Shown here: piece by piece, positions 1 to 61,249 of the stretch | Numbering within the stretch: position 1 is the stretch's first letter | Layout: each line of letters begins with the position of its first letter | Origin: Paraescarpia echinospica | Lineage: Eukaryota; Annelida; Polychaeta; Sabellida; Siboglinidae | DNA length: 64,000 nucleotides | Direction of reading: 5' to 3' | Assembly: GCA_020002185.1 (NCBI GenBank) | Contig: CM034541.1 | Coordinates: forward strand, 48,253,497-48,317,496 | Made by a program: the position numbers and the translations under genes | Notes under the pieces: model-generated | What the model was told of the DNA's origin: nothing | Databases searched by the model: none | What the model saw: only the letters and a program-made list of their open reading frames with translations

Positions 1-4193
<4,193 letters not shown>

Positions 4194-6070
4194 GCGACGT
4201 CTGAAGACATTACACGAAACAAATTGCATTCAAACCAACACACACGAAACGTTGAGTTACACTGATGTTGATGGGAGAGTATGTTTAACGGCAACTTCGG
4301 GTTGATTCACCAGGTGGCGCTTCAACTGTTGTGACGCGCTCGACGACAACCTTATGAACTGCGATTGGAACACAGATGATGTTCTGGCAAAGCATACATC
4401 TGTGTACGATGCTAAACGAAACAACTACGGACTCTCGTTGGAGACAGAAACAACGTCCGAATCCACTTGCTGCCGCGTTTAAGCTTAGTCAGTTTCGTTT
4501 ACACCACATTGCTTCACGGCAATCAGCCGTATAGAAGAATGTGGTGTTTGGCTATATACAGTGATGGATATTTGTGAACGAATTGTCGATGTTTTGGCGT
4601 GGCTTAATGCTTCCCATATACGGCGAAGTGGTGTTAAAACAAGCTATGGTGCTCCCAGTGACTCCGATGTGCAGTTGAGTGGACCCGCTGACCAGACACC
4701 GCGCTCTGCAAGTTGCCTTTGCCTTTTAAACGCAAACCTCCAGTGTTGACAGTCATATGAAGCATACTCTTACACTTTCACAATGAACCCGTTTCGTTTT
4801 GTGTGAAACATCGATGTCTTCAGCCGGCTCCTAATCGGAGCGTGGAAACTGCAACAAAGTACGCGATGAATTGATGGAGTACTCGGATGATCACGTACTA
4901 CACGAACGGCTGTTCAACGAACAATGTGGTACCTGACGGTACTCACGGCGTCGGCGCCGTAAAACTGTTATTTTCACGCACGAGATGAGTGACAGCAGCG
5001 TGTGGTGTCGACACGCGTGATTCTGCCTTGCTATATCGACGTCTCATCGATTGGTGTGATCAATCAGATCGCCGAAGACCGTGCTACCGATGTTACAGTA
5101 CGGTGTAACAACGTAGGTGCTAAACATTGCACGGCCTGCAGTGGAGACAATGGTGACAGTGGTGCAATGGTGCAATGGTGCAATGGTGATTGGTTACAAT
5201 CCATTTGTGCAACAAAAACACTTCTTGTTGAGCGAAAACATGACCATGTTTGCAATATTTGCTGGGTTAAATACTCGTGTATATAAGCGTTGTCGCTGCC
5301 AGTGGTAATACAGTTGTTATTTATACTTTGACTTTAAGACACGCATAGTGTATAAACGATGTACGTGTAGACTCGTCGCAGTTGTAGTATATTCGTTTGG
5401 TAGTAGATAGTGTAGTGTCCTTGATACCGTCACTATTGCATTCGTGTACTGACCGACACAGACACTTCTATGTTCGTTTGTGTCTATAGTTATAATGGAC
5501 AATGCAGTCTCTTTCCCGTCACGTTCTTGAAAAGAACGCGCATGAACCAGTCGATCACTTCCCTGTTCGTGTTATTCATCATCTTTGGTCGATCACTTCA
5601 CTTTGTTGTCCGTGTCATGTGTTGAACGACGCCAACATGGTTACTGCTATGTTAACACATTAGATTGAATACAACAAACAACAGCGTAGATTAGAGAGTC
5701 TTAGATGGTCTTAGACAGATTGTTACTCTACAAATGCTTCTTCTTTGTCTAGTAGTAGCGACTAGTTGCGAACCATCGACAAAGTTTGTTGATATTATTA
5801 TTCTTCAACAACACTGTTGAAAGCACCACGAAAAGCTACATTTGAGGACCATGTCATGGCGTCAGCCTAAAGACATAAACGTACATTAAATGTGTACGTG
5901 CCTTTTATATAAACACTATTTATTATTACCACTGATGATATTAGTATTATGTGCAACTGACGTTTCTGTAAAGTGTACATAGTGTATATTTTGTATATAC
6001 AGATACTTGAAAGCTGGATTTTATGTAATTGCATTTAAATGTTGTTACAATAAATTACTAAATTACTTGT
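4194..6070 (+). other. Gene A 3' untranslated region
   Basis: From the stop to just after the AATAAA at 6049 there is no coding pattern on either strand. It contains a small 10-bp triple repeat (GTGCAATGGT) near 5160-5190. The extent is inferred from the polyadenylation signal only. Confidence 0.6.
6049..6054 (+). promoter_or_regulatory. Polyadenylation signal of Gene A
   Basis: AATAAA is followed 10-30 bases later by a GU-rich stretch (TTTGTTTTTGTATGTGTG), the expected downstream element. It is the first AATAAA I find after the stop at 4193. Confidence 0.6.
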
Positions 6071-6404
6071 CAATTTGTTTTTGTATGTGTGCTATTTTTG
6101 TTTATGTAATGGTCTACCAATAACCTTCTCGTTGCTAGTCTAACCCACCCATGGAAAACACCAACGCCCTTTAGAGAAAGAATGACTGACCATTCAGTTT
6201 GTCGACAGAGAAAAAGTAAATAACTCAAACTAACTGTCGCTGCATGTTAAATATGCATTGCCAGTTGGTAGACCAGACGTCAGTGCTCTAAGGATGCGAA
6301 AAGCTATAGAAAGAAGCTAGTGGACCGCGGCAACTAGGAGGAGATACGCTTATAGAGTCTCCTAGTTGGCGTATTAGTATATAGATTTGTGTGTTTGTTT
6401 GTAT

Positions 6405-6504
<100 letters not shown>

Positions 6505-7477
6505 GTGCGCGCATGCGTCTGCGCGTGTGTGCGCGCGTGTATAAGTGTGTATTCTATGTTTGTGTGTGCACATGCGTGTGTGTGATTTTGTGTGCGTTTG
6601 AACGAGATTAAAACAACGATGCATGCTCACTGGGATACTTTCAAGGCGGATGTTTAATAATTATTTAACCGCTTTATAATACATAGCAGCGTGAACGAAT
6701 AGCACAATGAATGACTGCAAAAGGTAACGTGCTAACTGTGCGGTGTGTGTGTGCCCCCTAGTGTTGCTCACACAAACGCTTGTCCTATTTCTATGCATTT
6801 CTCTTATAAATATACGTTATACAAACGAAAAGCAAACTTGCTATTCAATATACACAACACACCACGTTCGTCCCTCGATTCATCAAGTAACGTATCCATT
6901 ATAAGTAACGTATCCGTTACAGTAAATTATTGTAGTGATGTTCTTAAAAAAAACTACATCGAAGAAACTAGTATCCACAAAAGTAACAATATTTTGAAAA
7001 TGCCAAACACTTATATTGACTGTCTGTATAATATTGTATGAATCTTAGTGGTGTATGATTAAGGTTACTTATTCGGAAACCTTAATTATACTGATCTGAC
7101 AATGAGAAATTGGCTAAATAATACTTGTCTACAAGTTAGGTAGTTTCTGTCAGGTGCGCTCCTTGAAATTACCGAAATGTTTGCATAGCTGCAAATTTTG
7201 TCATTAAATTACCGAAACAAATATTCACGAAACAACAATATGATACAGAATTGATTATATATCAACAATATTCATTAAAACTTTCATTTCGTCTACGTCT
7301 CGATCGATTTAGCTTTAACCGAATCGAATGTAAACTCCTTAAAGGAAACACGGACATACGCAAACACGAGCATCATATCACGTGTCACGAGGAAATTGAT
7401 ACTAATTACACCACTTCAAACAGGGAGAAAAGTGAGTGAGCGAGGGACTGGGGCATCGAGAAATAGAGGGAGGGTTG

Positions 7478-7540
7478 AAGGGAAGGAGGGAGGGAGGGAG
7501 GGAGGGAGGGAGGGAGGGAGGGAGGGAGGGAGGGAGGGAA
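7478..7540. repeat. (GGGA)n microsatellite
   Basis: About 14 GGGA units. Purine-rich GGGA/GAGA stretches recur at 7873-8045. Confidence 0.9.
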
Positions 7541-7700
7541 AAATTTGAAGTACGAGAGGGGCCTAGACGATCTACGTTTATATTTTACAAGCCGGTTTTT
7601 ACACGTTTAAGGTATTTGTCACTTTACAAATATCATACTTTATGTTACGTGTTTAAATCGAGGATGTTTGGTCACGTTATTCCGAATGTATTTGCAAGAA

Positions 7701-7820
7701 TATGTTGTATGAGAACAACACGATCGTATACATTGTTGTATATGTTGTATGAGAACAACACGATCGTGTACATTGTTGTATATGTTGTATGAGAACAACA
7801 CGATCGTGTACATTGTTGTG
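7701..7820. repeat. Three tandem copies of a 40-bp unit
   Basis: Exact period of 40 bp starting at 7701, 7741 and 7781. Only one or two bases differ between copies. Each unit carries the palindrome ACACGATCGTGT (copy 1 has a G-to-A change). It lies about 345 bp downstream of the Gene B stop, so it may be in that gene's 3' UTR. Confidence 0.9.
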
Positions 7821-8164
7821 ACGTAATCCGCAGTACCGACACCACGAAGCGTCACTAAGAACGTCGTTTTAAGGAGGGAGGGAGGAAGAGAGAGGGAAGG
7901 AGGCAGCGAGAAATGTAGAGAAAAAAAGATAACAGAGAAGATAAAGAATGAGGGGAGAGCGCGATAGAGAGCCGAGAGAATATATAAGTGAGGGGGAATG
8001 AGGCGGGAGGGAGGAAGGGAGGGGAGGGAGACCGAGAGAGAGAATTATTTTATAATGTCAATGTAGCAGCCAATATAACGTTGACATTTCGTCACACGTG
8101 CCATTGTCAATTTGTCATAGTTCTTTTCTGTGGCATCAACAGAATAGCGACGAGTCTCTCTGTT

Positions 8165-49810
<41,646 letters not shown>

Positions 49811-50380
49811 AGCTGAGGGCAGCTCGTGATCAAGTCCCACATATTTCCATTCATGAATGCTCCATGGTTTCGAGCGCCAAGCGGCCCGGCCCGAGGACAC
49901 CGTCTGTACGCGCGCACATGCTCAACTACACTGTCTGAGTGCGACTACTCGGCGCAGACCCTAACAGCAGCAGCAGACAGTTCTCGGCGCCGAGGACTGG
50001 CAGACGGCCGACGTAGCGACCACAGCACCGCCTCCTTGTTACTGCTCGGGGTTCAATTATACGTCAATCCCCCTCTCGGTTTCTCGGACAAGAAACCACG
50101 GGTACACGTGCGTTTGTTCGTGGCGTCGCCTGACAATAATGACGCGACTCGCGTCTGCAAGTCCACGTAGTTGAAAAACTTGCTGCGCGCAGCGCGAGCG
50201 AAATCGGCGGTAGGCAGAGCGCGGACTGGTGGGAGTTTGTTTGGTACATCAGATCTGCGGGAATGCTTTTTTGCTCGTAGTGGTTAGCCGCGTACCGGGA
50301 GGCTTGAATGGCATGTTTGTTGAGTCGCGGGTGCAGCGGCGTTGTAAGACCAGAGCAAAGTGATTTATATGCGGTGATAA
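49811..50380 (-). promoter_or_regulatory. Putative 5' UTR/promoter of Gene B, GC- and CpG-rich
   Basis: About 49850-50260 is clearly richer in GC and CpG than its surroundings and sits directly upstream (minus strand) of the candidate signal-peptide exon. A TATA-like ATATAAAT on the minus strand lies at about 50364-50371. No transcript evidence is available; this is inference from composition and position. Confidence 0.3.
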
Positions 50381-50549
50381 GTTAGAGATAAATCATGAAG
50401 ATATCAACTGGAGGGCACTCGAGTGCTGTGTGTAGACAGTATATGACGTACGTGCGCTTACGCGTGTGTGTTCGGATACGTAGAGATACACATGCACACA
50501 TACATATAGTTAGATACATGCGCGTGCGCGCACTCACACACACAATCAC

Positions 50550-51760
<1,211 letters not shown>

Positions 51761-51767
51761 TAATATG

Positions 51768-51872
51768 CAATAATCGACCGATAATGTACTATTCAACCGT
51801 TAATGTAATACATCGACCGGTAGTGTAATACTCGACCGGTAATTAAATGAATCGACCGGTAATGTAATAAAA
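51768..51872. repeat. Short minisatellite, about 21-23-bp unit
   Basis: (a/c)TCGACCGGTAATGTAATA recurs five times with slight changes. Confidence 0.85.
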
Positions 51873-51889
51873 ACGAGTAAAATTATTAC

Positions 51890-52185
51890 GATGACGACGA
51901 TTATGATGATGTATAGTAATGATCAAGAAGATGGTGGTGATGATGATGACAAATGATTATGATGACGATGACAAGGAAGATGAAGAAAGCTAAGGGGTCA
52001 TCTTAGTGACGATGCTGCTGTTGATGATGATGATGTTTGTGATGATGAGGAAGAGGAAAGGCGCTATCGTAGTGATGATTATTATGACTATGATGGCGAC
52101 GATGACGATGATGATGATTACTATGACGATGATGACGATGAGGGTAATACATATTACGATGATGATGACGACGACAATGACATCC
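51890..52185. repeat. (GAT)n/(GAC)n low-complexity region
   Basis: Imperfect GATGATGAC units. Met-rich and Ile/Val-rich ORFs on the two strands are artefacts. Confidence 0.92.
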
Positions 52186-52189
52186 ACAT

Positions 52190-54160
52190 CCTTACATTCT
52201 CCTCATCATTATCGACATCCACACGTCCACCCTTGTAAGGCCGTGCTGACACCGAGCCGACGTTCACTAAAGTCTATTTAAAGGGAAATAAAGGGCACAC
52301 ATTATTTTGTGTGTATTTGAATGTGAATCATCCTGTCATTTCTCATTAGTCCCGCTAAAACCGTCATCTCGCCATTCAGTTGGCGGCAGAAATAACATCT
52401 TTATAAATTTGAACATTTACATGAAATAGATAGATTAGATAAAACTATGTTGTTGACTTGCCTTGGTTCGTTTGTCGGAATCGACCCAGCAGAAAATATC
52501 GCAACAAATTTACGTAAAATCAAGAATACGCATTACCTTGTTGTGCTAAGGACGCCGCAGTCTTCTACTACTCGTCGTTGCTTTGTCATGCAAGTGTAGA
52601 TCCTAGAATGCATGTTTCGCAAACTGTTATTATGTTCGTTACTTTGATCAACTTTTTAATCGAAGTGGGAGAAAAAATGGCAGACAAATGTTTTTTTGGC
52701 TCAAGAGACTGAAACTTAAAAAAAATGTGCAGATCACTGGATCTTGGTAAATCGACTTTACCCTGCGCGCGCACAATCGTCCGAAAGGAAGATTACCCGT
52801 GCGCGCGAGAACTTCCTTCCGATAATAATGCCTTCATGTTAGCGCCCGCAGTTTTAAATTTGCCATTGATTTGAATTGACGAAGTAATTTAATAATAATG
52901 GGGGCACACATCCAATCTTCATATTCTCATTGAATATACCACTATATTTCGTAGCCTGCTGAATTTCTTCGTACACTTCGGTAATCTAGCCCAATTCCGA
53001 CTTTGGTACCGCACCTGAAGTGTGCCCGCTCGATAAACGAGAATGACCGTTATGCAGATATGCATGCAGAAAGACAACACAAGTCAAGTATAGATTGAAA
53101 CTGGCCAAGTTATTGAATTTTTATTACAGTATTACTAATTGTAAACAACGATAATCCAGAGCCAAATAATCACAGCAGACATGCTGGCCCCTGACTGCTA
53201 ATTGCACACAATAAGTATAATCCGCAAACGTTGCATGTGGCCACCATTGCTAACAATATTATGACCATATAAGTAAATTACTACTGGCTTATATATCATA
53301 TTCACCATATGGGTGGGGGTCTCTCCCACTGACCTATATTTATAACTGGATAGCCAGCCGGGCAGTTTTATTGAACCCTGACCCCGTTAGCGGTCATCTT
53401 GACTAGAACCGTTCATTAGTGGATACGGCTGGTAGTTACACTGCCTACACTGTCAGAGATTCAGTGTAGACACTAATATATGTTAGTATTTAATCTTCAG
53501 AGTCAATTTCTCTTGTACAGCTGTATTTGACATGTGTAGATATATCTCGGAGAAATCCATTACATCACAGTATATTTACACGTTTAGCTTCTACTACCCA
53601 AACATTATACACAATCCAATATGTATACATTGTTTCACACATTTATTTTTTTAAATCAATACAAATAGTAAATTCAACACGCTCAGAAGTGGCAATTAAT
53701 CTGTGTAAGGATTAACGACAGATAATCTTAAAATATGAAATATAGGTCTACTTTGTAGTTAGAAATGAAATAACACTGAAGGGATTTGCTCACGTTTACG
53801 GAGCTATTTTATGAGAAAATTTCAAATTTTAGAGATTACCTACAAACATTTGGCGTAGCGTTAATTTTTTTAGTTGTAATCTAAAGGAATTAATAACTTG
53901 GCCAAAATAATTATTATCACCGAAATAAACGTTTGAAATGTTGGTGTAACGCAACATTTAGATTGTTTCTAAGCTGTATGACTATATTAATAATGTTCTA
54001 TGAACTTTTCAAAAATGTGAAAAAATATGGCCTGTTGATGTGTTAAGTGTGCAACAATTGTGTCTGGAAAGAAATCAAAACATTTGTGACATAACAAAGT
54101 AACACCATCACTGCCTAATCCCTTCACTCCAACCACCACTGTCGGAGTAGTCTATATATA
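52190..54160. other. AT-rich stretch without recognisable genes
   Basis: No ORF with a recognisable domain, no repeat array of note and no RNA gene seen. Confidence 0.45.
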
Positions 54161-54164
54161 GACT

Positions 54165-54480
54165 AATCATTGTCCCGGTAAAGTAGCTGCTGGTCTAAAT
54201 AAACTAGTTCCTGGATTTGAGAAACTGGCTCCAGGTCTCACTAAACTCTCTGCTTGTCTGACTACAGTAACCGCTGGTCTAATGACACTAACTCCTGTCC
54301 TGACTAAACTCTGCTGGCAAAAATTACACTCGCTACCGGTGTAATTACATTTGCTGGTGTAATTATACTAGCTGCTTGTGTAATTATACTCACAGCTGGC
54401 TTGCCTACATTCACCGCTGTTTTGACAATACTGATTGTTGGTTTGACTACGCTCTGCACTGGTATGACTAAATTTACTTT
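54165..54480 (-). repeat. Degenerate 30-bp minisatellite encoding a 10-residue pattern on the minus strand
   Basis: Units such as CTGGTCTGACTACA recur every 30 bp, about ten copies. On the minus strand they read as VSVIRPAVTV, VRQAESLVRP, VGKPAVSIIT and the like. One frameshift near 54310 and a TGA near 54175 break the frame. It is either a decayed coding repeat or a minisatellite that happens to be in frame. Confidence 0.7.
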
Positions 54481-54699
54481 ACCAAAGTGATTAGAATACA
54501 CAACCCCTTTAGTTCCATCTAGATTGATTACTTGCAAACTTTCCATAAAATATGTTCCACCAATGCACCCACCCACCCAACAGGTATAATAAAAATAGAA
54601 TATTTGCAAATTTGTTACGAATCTCTGCATACAAAATTAGGCTGCAGTTGTATATCGGATGCATACCACACCCATGTCTTAGTATGATGAAATTATGTA

Positions 54700-56930
54700 T
54701 TAAGCATTATACTAATTGGATATAAAACATATATAAACAAATATAACACCAAAAAGGAATATCAGATCTTTAATATTATACCTGCTACCCGCTATGGAGA
54801 CTGTCTCGTTTTCAACAATGCGTAAATATGTGTGTAAATTATTTTGATCAAGCTGCGAAATAGCATCTATTGTTAAGTAATATTGTTGCCCTGCCCAGTC
54901 AATTTCCTTTCTAACTTGATCTTGAACTATCTTCCCAGCATTTTTTCAAAAGTTTAATTATCTCAAATGAAAAAGATCCATAGTCGAGTGTAATTTCTGC
55001 TTCTTGATTAATGTGGACATTCTGCAAAATGTCATCTATCTGACACATGGGTGGCATGCAGTGATAGGTATTGGTATCAGTAGATGTAACCTTTACATTG
55101 GAACCATATGTAATATCTAGGTGTTGATTCCTTTCTGAAACTATTTAGCACAATAACAATATTGCAATGGTATTTTATATCCTCATTTTCAGATGTTTGA
55201 GCTATTCCCTTCCTGAATGCAGTAAAGCACAATACAAACATATATATAAATGTCTATATACCAGATTCAAATAAATCCGATTTAAATATTAAACACATTT
55301 TTTTAAATGTTATTAAAAACTCATGATTTTTGTTTAACCCTGACCACTGTTGTATAAAACAATGGTACGTAACCAGGGCCTATCTACATATGTTAGCCTA
55401 GCTCAGTAGATGACGACACAGCTCGATAAGTTATACTTCTCTGGTTCTCATCTGTTTTACATTACGCTTGAATTATATTGTGTGTCATCTGGATGATGAA
55501 ATAACTTTACTTTACTATGGTTGTGTGTCCTAAGTATGCATTGGCAGCTCCGATTGGCAGTTAACTTGGTTGGTGTGTTAAAATTATGTGTACACGTTTC
55601 CGGTTTGAGAAAAACAACACAATACCGCAGTGTCATGGAATGTCGCGATGCACAAACTTGGGACACTCTATAGTATAAATGGAAGAGTCAACTATATAGC
55701 TCTTAGTTTAAAGTATGTTTTCAATAATTCAATATATTTGTTTTACATGTTCTGATGCATTGTCTCTTGTATCTATTTAACTATCTATGTATTGTTATAT
55801 TTTGCTTTATAGGTTCGATATGGAAATTAGAGGATTGCACTGTTGTATTCTTTTGTATTTACTGCTCCTATTTTATGACATACAAGTCTGTACACACCGT
55901 ACTGTGATGTATATAAAATACCAATACTATTGACAGTGCTTTCCTTGATTGGTCCGATCCGTGTCGTATACAAAGACGATACCGCCCACGGGTGTGAATG
56001 TATATTAAGGAACACAAAACAACAAGATTACTGTCTGTGTTTTGACAGCAAACCAAGTTGAAACTTGTTTTGAAGTTCAACTTCAAAATCGTCTTTGTGT
56101 ACCGAACACGTAAACAATCCTGAATTTAGCTTAAAAGATCGTTACGAAAGACCGCGCCGTTCACCCTAGCATTACATATATATGTTATCTAGCAACAGGA
56201 CAGTATCTGCATAGATCGGCTGATACAACTTGCCTCAATTTATAAAGGAACACTGGCCAAATTATTTGGCTATGCCGATTTTGTACTCAACATCGTAAAG
56301 TTTACTCCACTGGAATTCATTCCAATGCTTACAATTAGAAAAATTTAGATTTTTGATAATTCATTGCCATTAGATTCAACATGTGGCGAAACGATTTTTT
56401 GATAGCTTGTAAAAAGAAACACTGCAAAAGAAACAATTGTCATGGTAACCGTGACAAATACATTCCTTATTTGTTTATTTAAAAATATGCACGTAGATGT
56501 ACATTAAAAATGTGGACGCATACATGAAGGATGTAATTATGCGCGCTGTTTCCTGTCTACCCTGCGCACGCACAGTAAAGTTACTACTGCATCCCCTTCC
56601 GTTATAGAGGTAATGACGATTTCCCAAGATTAAAAGCCTTACGAACGTTGTGTTCTACACACTGCGCGCGCACGGCGTATGAATACCGGTAACTTTCTTC
56701 CTTTTCACTAACTTCTTTATTTTGTATTGACTGACATATAATATAGTTTTATCACATTAGTCGTTGTTGTATGTATGTATTCGGCAACCAATTAGACGTG
56801 ACTATTCAGATTAACTTAACACTCCGTTCCTATTTGCTCATAACTGGGACATTGGTTGGTGAAAAGGCAGAGCATATCCACACGCCGGTGGGTCATGCAC
56901 ATTTCACCTCTGGGCCTCCGTGCTGCTCTG
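54700..56930. other. AT-rich stretch without recognisable genes
   Basis: Short ORFs only. A CAAACCAAGTTGAAACTTG and GTTTTGAAGTTCAAC pair near 56050 is the only local symmetry noted. Confidence 0.4.
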
Positions 56931-56940
56931 AGATCCCTCC

Positions 56941-57750
56941 TTTGATCAGCCTAGTTCCTTACAGTTACCTCGTGGGTCCCTTGTTTAATCAGCCTGGTGC
57001 CATGCAGTGACCAGTATCTACTGGTTACCTTGTGGATCCCTTGTTTAATCAGCCTGGTGCCCTACAGTGACCAGTATCCACTGGTTACCTCGTGGATCCC
57101 TCGTTTAATTAGCCTGGTGCCCTACAGTGACCACTATCCACTGGTTACCTCGTGGATCCCTCGTTTAATCAGCCTAGTGCCCTACAGTGACCAGTATCCA
57201 CTGGTTACCTCGTGGATCCCTCGTTTAATCAGCCTAGTGCCCTAAAGTGACCAGTATCCACTGGTTACCTCGTGGATCCCTCGTTTAATCAGTCTGGTGC
57301 CCTACAGTGACCAGCATCCACTAGTTACCTCGTGTATCCCTGGTTTAATCAGCCTGGTGCCCTTCAATGACCAGTATCCAGTGGTTACCTTGTGGATCCC
57401 TTGTTAAATCAGCCTGATGCCCTACAGTAACCAGTATCCACTGGTTACCTTGAGGATCCCTCGTTTAATCAGTCCGGTGCGCTACAGTGAACATTATCCA
57501 CTGGTTACCTCGTGGATCCCTCGTTTAATCAGCCTGGTGCCTTACAGTGACCAGTATTCACTGGCTACCTCGTGGATCCCTTGTTTAATCAGCCTGGTGC
57601 CTTACAGTGACCAGTATTCACTGACTACCTCGTGGATCCCTTGTTTAATCAGCCTGGTGCCTTACAGTGACCAGTATTCACTGGCTACCTCGTGGATCCC
57701 TTGTTTAATCAGCCTGGTGCCCTGCAGTGACCGGTGACCACTGGTTGCCT
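56941..57750. repeat. 60-bp minisatellite, about 13 copies
   Basis: Exact 60-bp period: GTGCCCTACAGTGACCAGTA, TCCACTGGTTACCTCGTGGA, TCCCTCGTTTAATCAGCCTG. Copies are 85-98 percent alike by eye. One plus-strand frame reads a 20-residue unit (VPYSDQYPLVTSWIPRLISL) but hits a TAA in one copy (about 57244) and has no gene context. Confidence 0.95.
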
Positions 57751-57959
57751 AGTGGAGGTTACAACGAGTCTTGTTTTATGAGAGGCTATATACTGGCAGA
57801 CATGAACGAAATATGCTTTATTTAAAAAGACATCGGATGTGCGTGTGTCTGTCTGTGTATTGTGTACTTTTGTTTACATTTAGAACACTAGTTTGCATCA
57901 TACTGAAGCACTCAAGTTACGTCTAAAATGTTTCGACACCACAGTTTTCCAGTGTGAAT

Positions 57960-59015
<1,056 letters not shown>

Positions 59016-59186
59016 CCTGTGCTGTTTTGGTGCAGACAACTCAACCGTTGTCGTTATCAATGCGCGTGTGTTTGTGCAACTTGATCAGGTCAAGTTGACA
59101 ATTCTGACACGTACAGCCCTCGATACTACCAAGGTCATCTGAAAGAACATATGTCAGTACTTGTAGATGTAGCAAACACGAGAGAT

Positions 59187-59243
59187 GCTACCAGACATAA
59201 GTAAAGCTACCAGACATAAGTAAAGCTACCAGACATAAGTAAA
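59187..59243. repeat. Three tandem copies of a 19-bp unit
   Basis: GCTACCAGACATAAGTAAA at 59187, 59206 and 59225, essentially identical. Confidence 0.93.
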
Positions 59244-59249
59244 TTGCAG

Positions 59250-61080
59250 AACATTTGATAATTTCTATTGTCACAAACGTTATCCATTCTATATATCGTA
59301 GTGTGAACTACAACTACGCAGAAAGACGTACGTTAGTGTAACGAAGGCTATAAGGAGACACGATAGAACTCAGTAAAATGATGCATAAAAATATGTGATA
59401 ATGTATGATGATGAATCCACACTAGACCCCCTGAAATGGGAGGACGTATCACGAAAATCAGGAATAGAGTCTAAGATTATTTATGAAAAAAGCAAAACTA
59501 AATCTATCAAAAACGCATTCCCCCTTTGAGTGACTGAATCATGGAATAGTCTAACGTGTAACTGAATCAGTAATACAAGCTAGATTGATAACTTCATTTA
59601 AAAATCCATCTTGAGACTTAACAAATTCTGAACTATATGAATTATGTCACAAAACAAACAAAACTAAAACTAGACATTTCTGGCGGTGGCAACCTGTATC
59701 TCCGCAGCTACCGTAAAATCAATATTGTTTCGAGATGTCACAGTACAAATAAGGTTCATAGAAAATGCGTCCAATGTCATTACTATAACAGAAGATGTAT
59801 AATTTAATGTGTATGAGCATGTATATATCTATGATCATTTTTAGTAGACCTTTTCCGCGGCGCATGTGCAGTGTGCATGCGAGAACGGTTGCCGGTCGAC
59901 TCAGCGGCCAGTTCCAAGGTTTGCATTGTTTCAGATGGTCCTCCAGACAGTGGTCGTGTTGCAATCGTTTTATGTTAGGTATATTTATAATTATAGGTGT
60001 GTATGTATGAGCATAAGTAAATTTATAATTATACGTGCTGTGCGTGTGCATGCGCGACGCCTTGACATGGTAGCCATGGAGCCACCAGCGGAAATGTCGA
60101 GTTTTATTTGTTTTAAATTAAAATACTCAATTGTTAGCGGAATGTAAATGTAATTGTTTGATAACATTGTGTTCATATATTATGTAAAATTTGTATTTCG
60201 GCTATAAAGACTATACTGTCTATACTTATACAATAATAATGTTACGAATTGTATACTCTATTTAATATCATATATGGAGATGTTTGGCGGCTAGCCTCTA
60301 TTATATAGTATATAGGCGGTTGTTTTGTTAAGACCTTAGGTGAGAGAATAAATCGTCCTATTATTGATTTATTCTGAGATGTTATACGGTATGACCACGC
60401 ACGACCAAAATGTATGTAGTCTTGTTAACCAAGCGGCCTGTTGGTTGCAGGAGGTATGTGTGTGCAGCTCGCCAAATTTCAGATATGTTCTTCACATTGG
60501 AGTAACAAAATTCGCAACTTTTATCATCGCTTGTGGTAACTCGCCGGTTCCATTCGCCAGGTGGCGCTACTGTGCCAAGACTAAATGCTCGTCCAAAAAA
60601 TCGAATAAAATGCCTAAATTGTGTAACTCCTGGGTGAAATATAGACTCAATTTTTTTTAATAATGCACACACAAACCATATATATATATACCATCAACGG
60701 CCAAACCTATCTACCAACACATTATATTACATGGTCGTTCGTCAACTTCGTGGCCGTGCGCCTTTTAGTCAAACCCGTGTTATACGCCAAATATTTTTAA
60801 TTATCGCTCACATGCAGCTAGGTAACTCGGTGACGACGAAACCCTGTCAAGGAAGAAACTATCATACCTTAACTTTATTCAACCACATCTACCGCACCAG
60901 ACCACATGATAAGAATATACTTTTAGATAATGATCAGAAACGGAAGTGAAATACCAGCAATTAAACTTCCGCGATGTTGTCGAATGATAATGTGCTGCCG
61001 CCTAGTAGCCAATAATGGGCACACACTAAAAGGCGGACCTTGAACGGGAGGAGCGGACGGACCATTTTCACAAGGATTCG
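59250..61080. other. Stretch without recognisable genes
   Basis: ORFs such as plus 60364-60660 and minus 60382-60672 overlap each other on opposite strands and show no domain I recognise. No RNA gene seen. Confidence 0.4.
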
Positions 61081-61086
61081 CACGAT

Positions 61087-61246
61087 CGCTGCGCTCCGTT
61101 TTTACATCCGTTGTTGCTGTTCCCTGTTGAAGGCGCTTTTGTGCGTTCGTTTGTAAACACTATACACTATCAGTGTTTATAAAAGAATACACAAAAGCGC
61201 CTACAACCGGCAACAGCAACAACGCATGTAAAAAAGCTCTGCAGCG
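61087..61246. repeat. Imperfect long hairpin, arms about 75 bp, tiny loop
   Basis: The left arm CGTTGTTGCTGTT, GGCGCTTTTGTG, TAAACACT mirrors the right arm AGTGTTTATA, CACAAAAGCGCC, CAACAGCAACAACG with about 80 percent pairing. The loop is only about 10 bp. It lies immediately 5' of the LINE relic. Confidence 0.85.
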
Positions 61247-61249
61247 TAA

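Noticed and set aside
51990..52281. Met-rich and Ile-rich ORFs
   Set aside because: Products of the GAT/GAC low-complexity array.
56997..57737. 20-residue repeat protein on the plus strand
   Set aside because: The frame is interrupted by a stop in one unit, has no start or splice context, and the 60-bp period alone explains the open frame.
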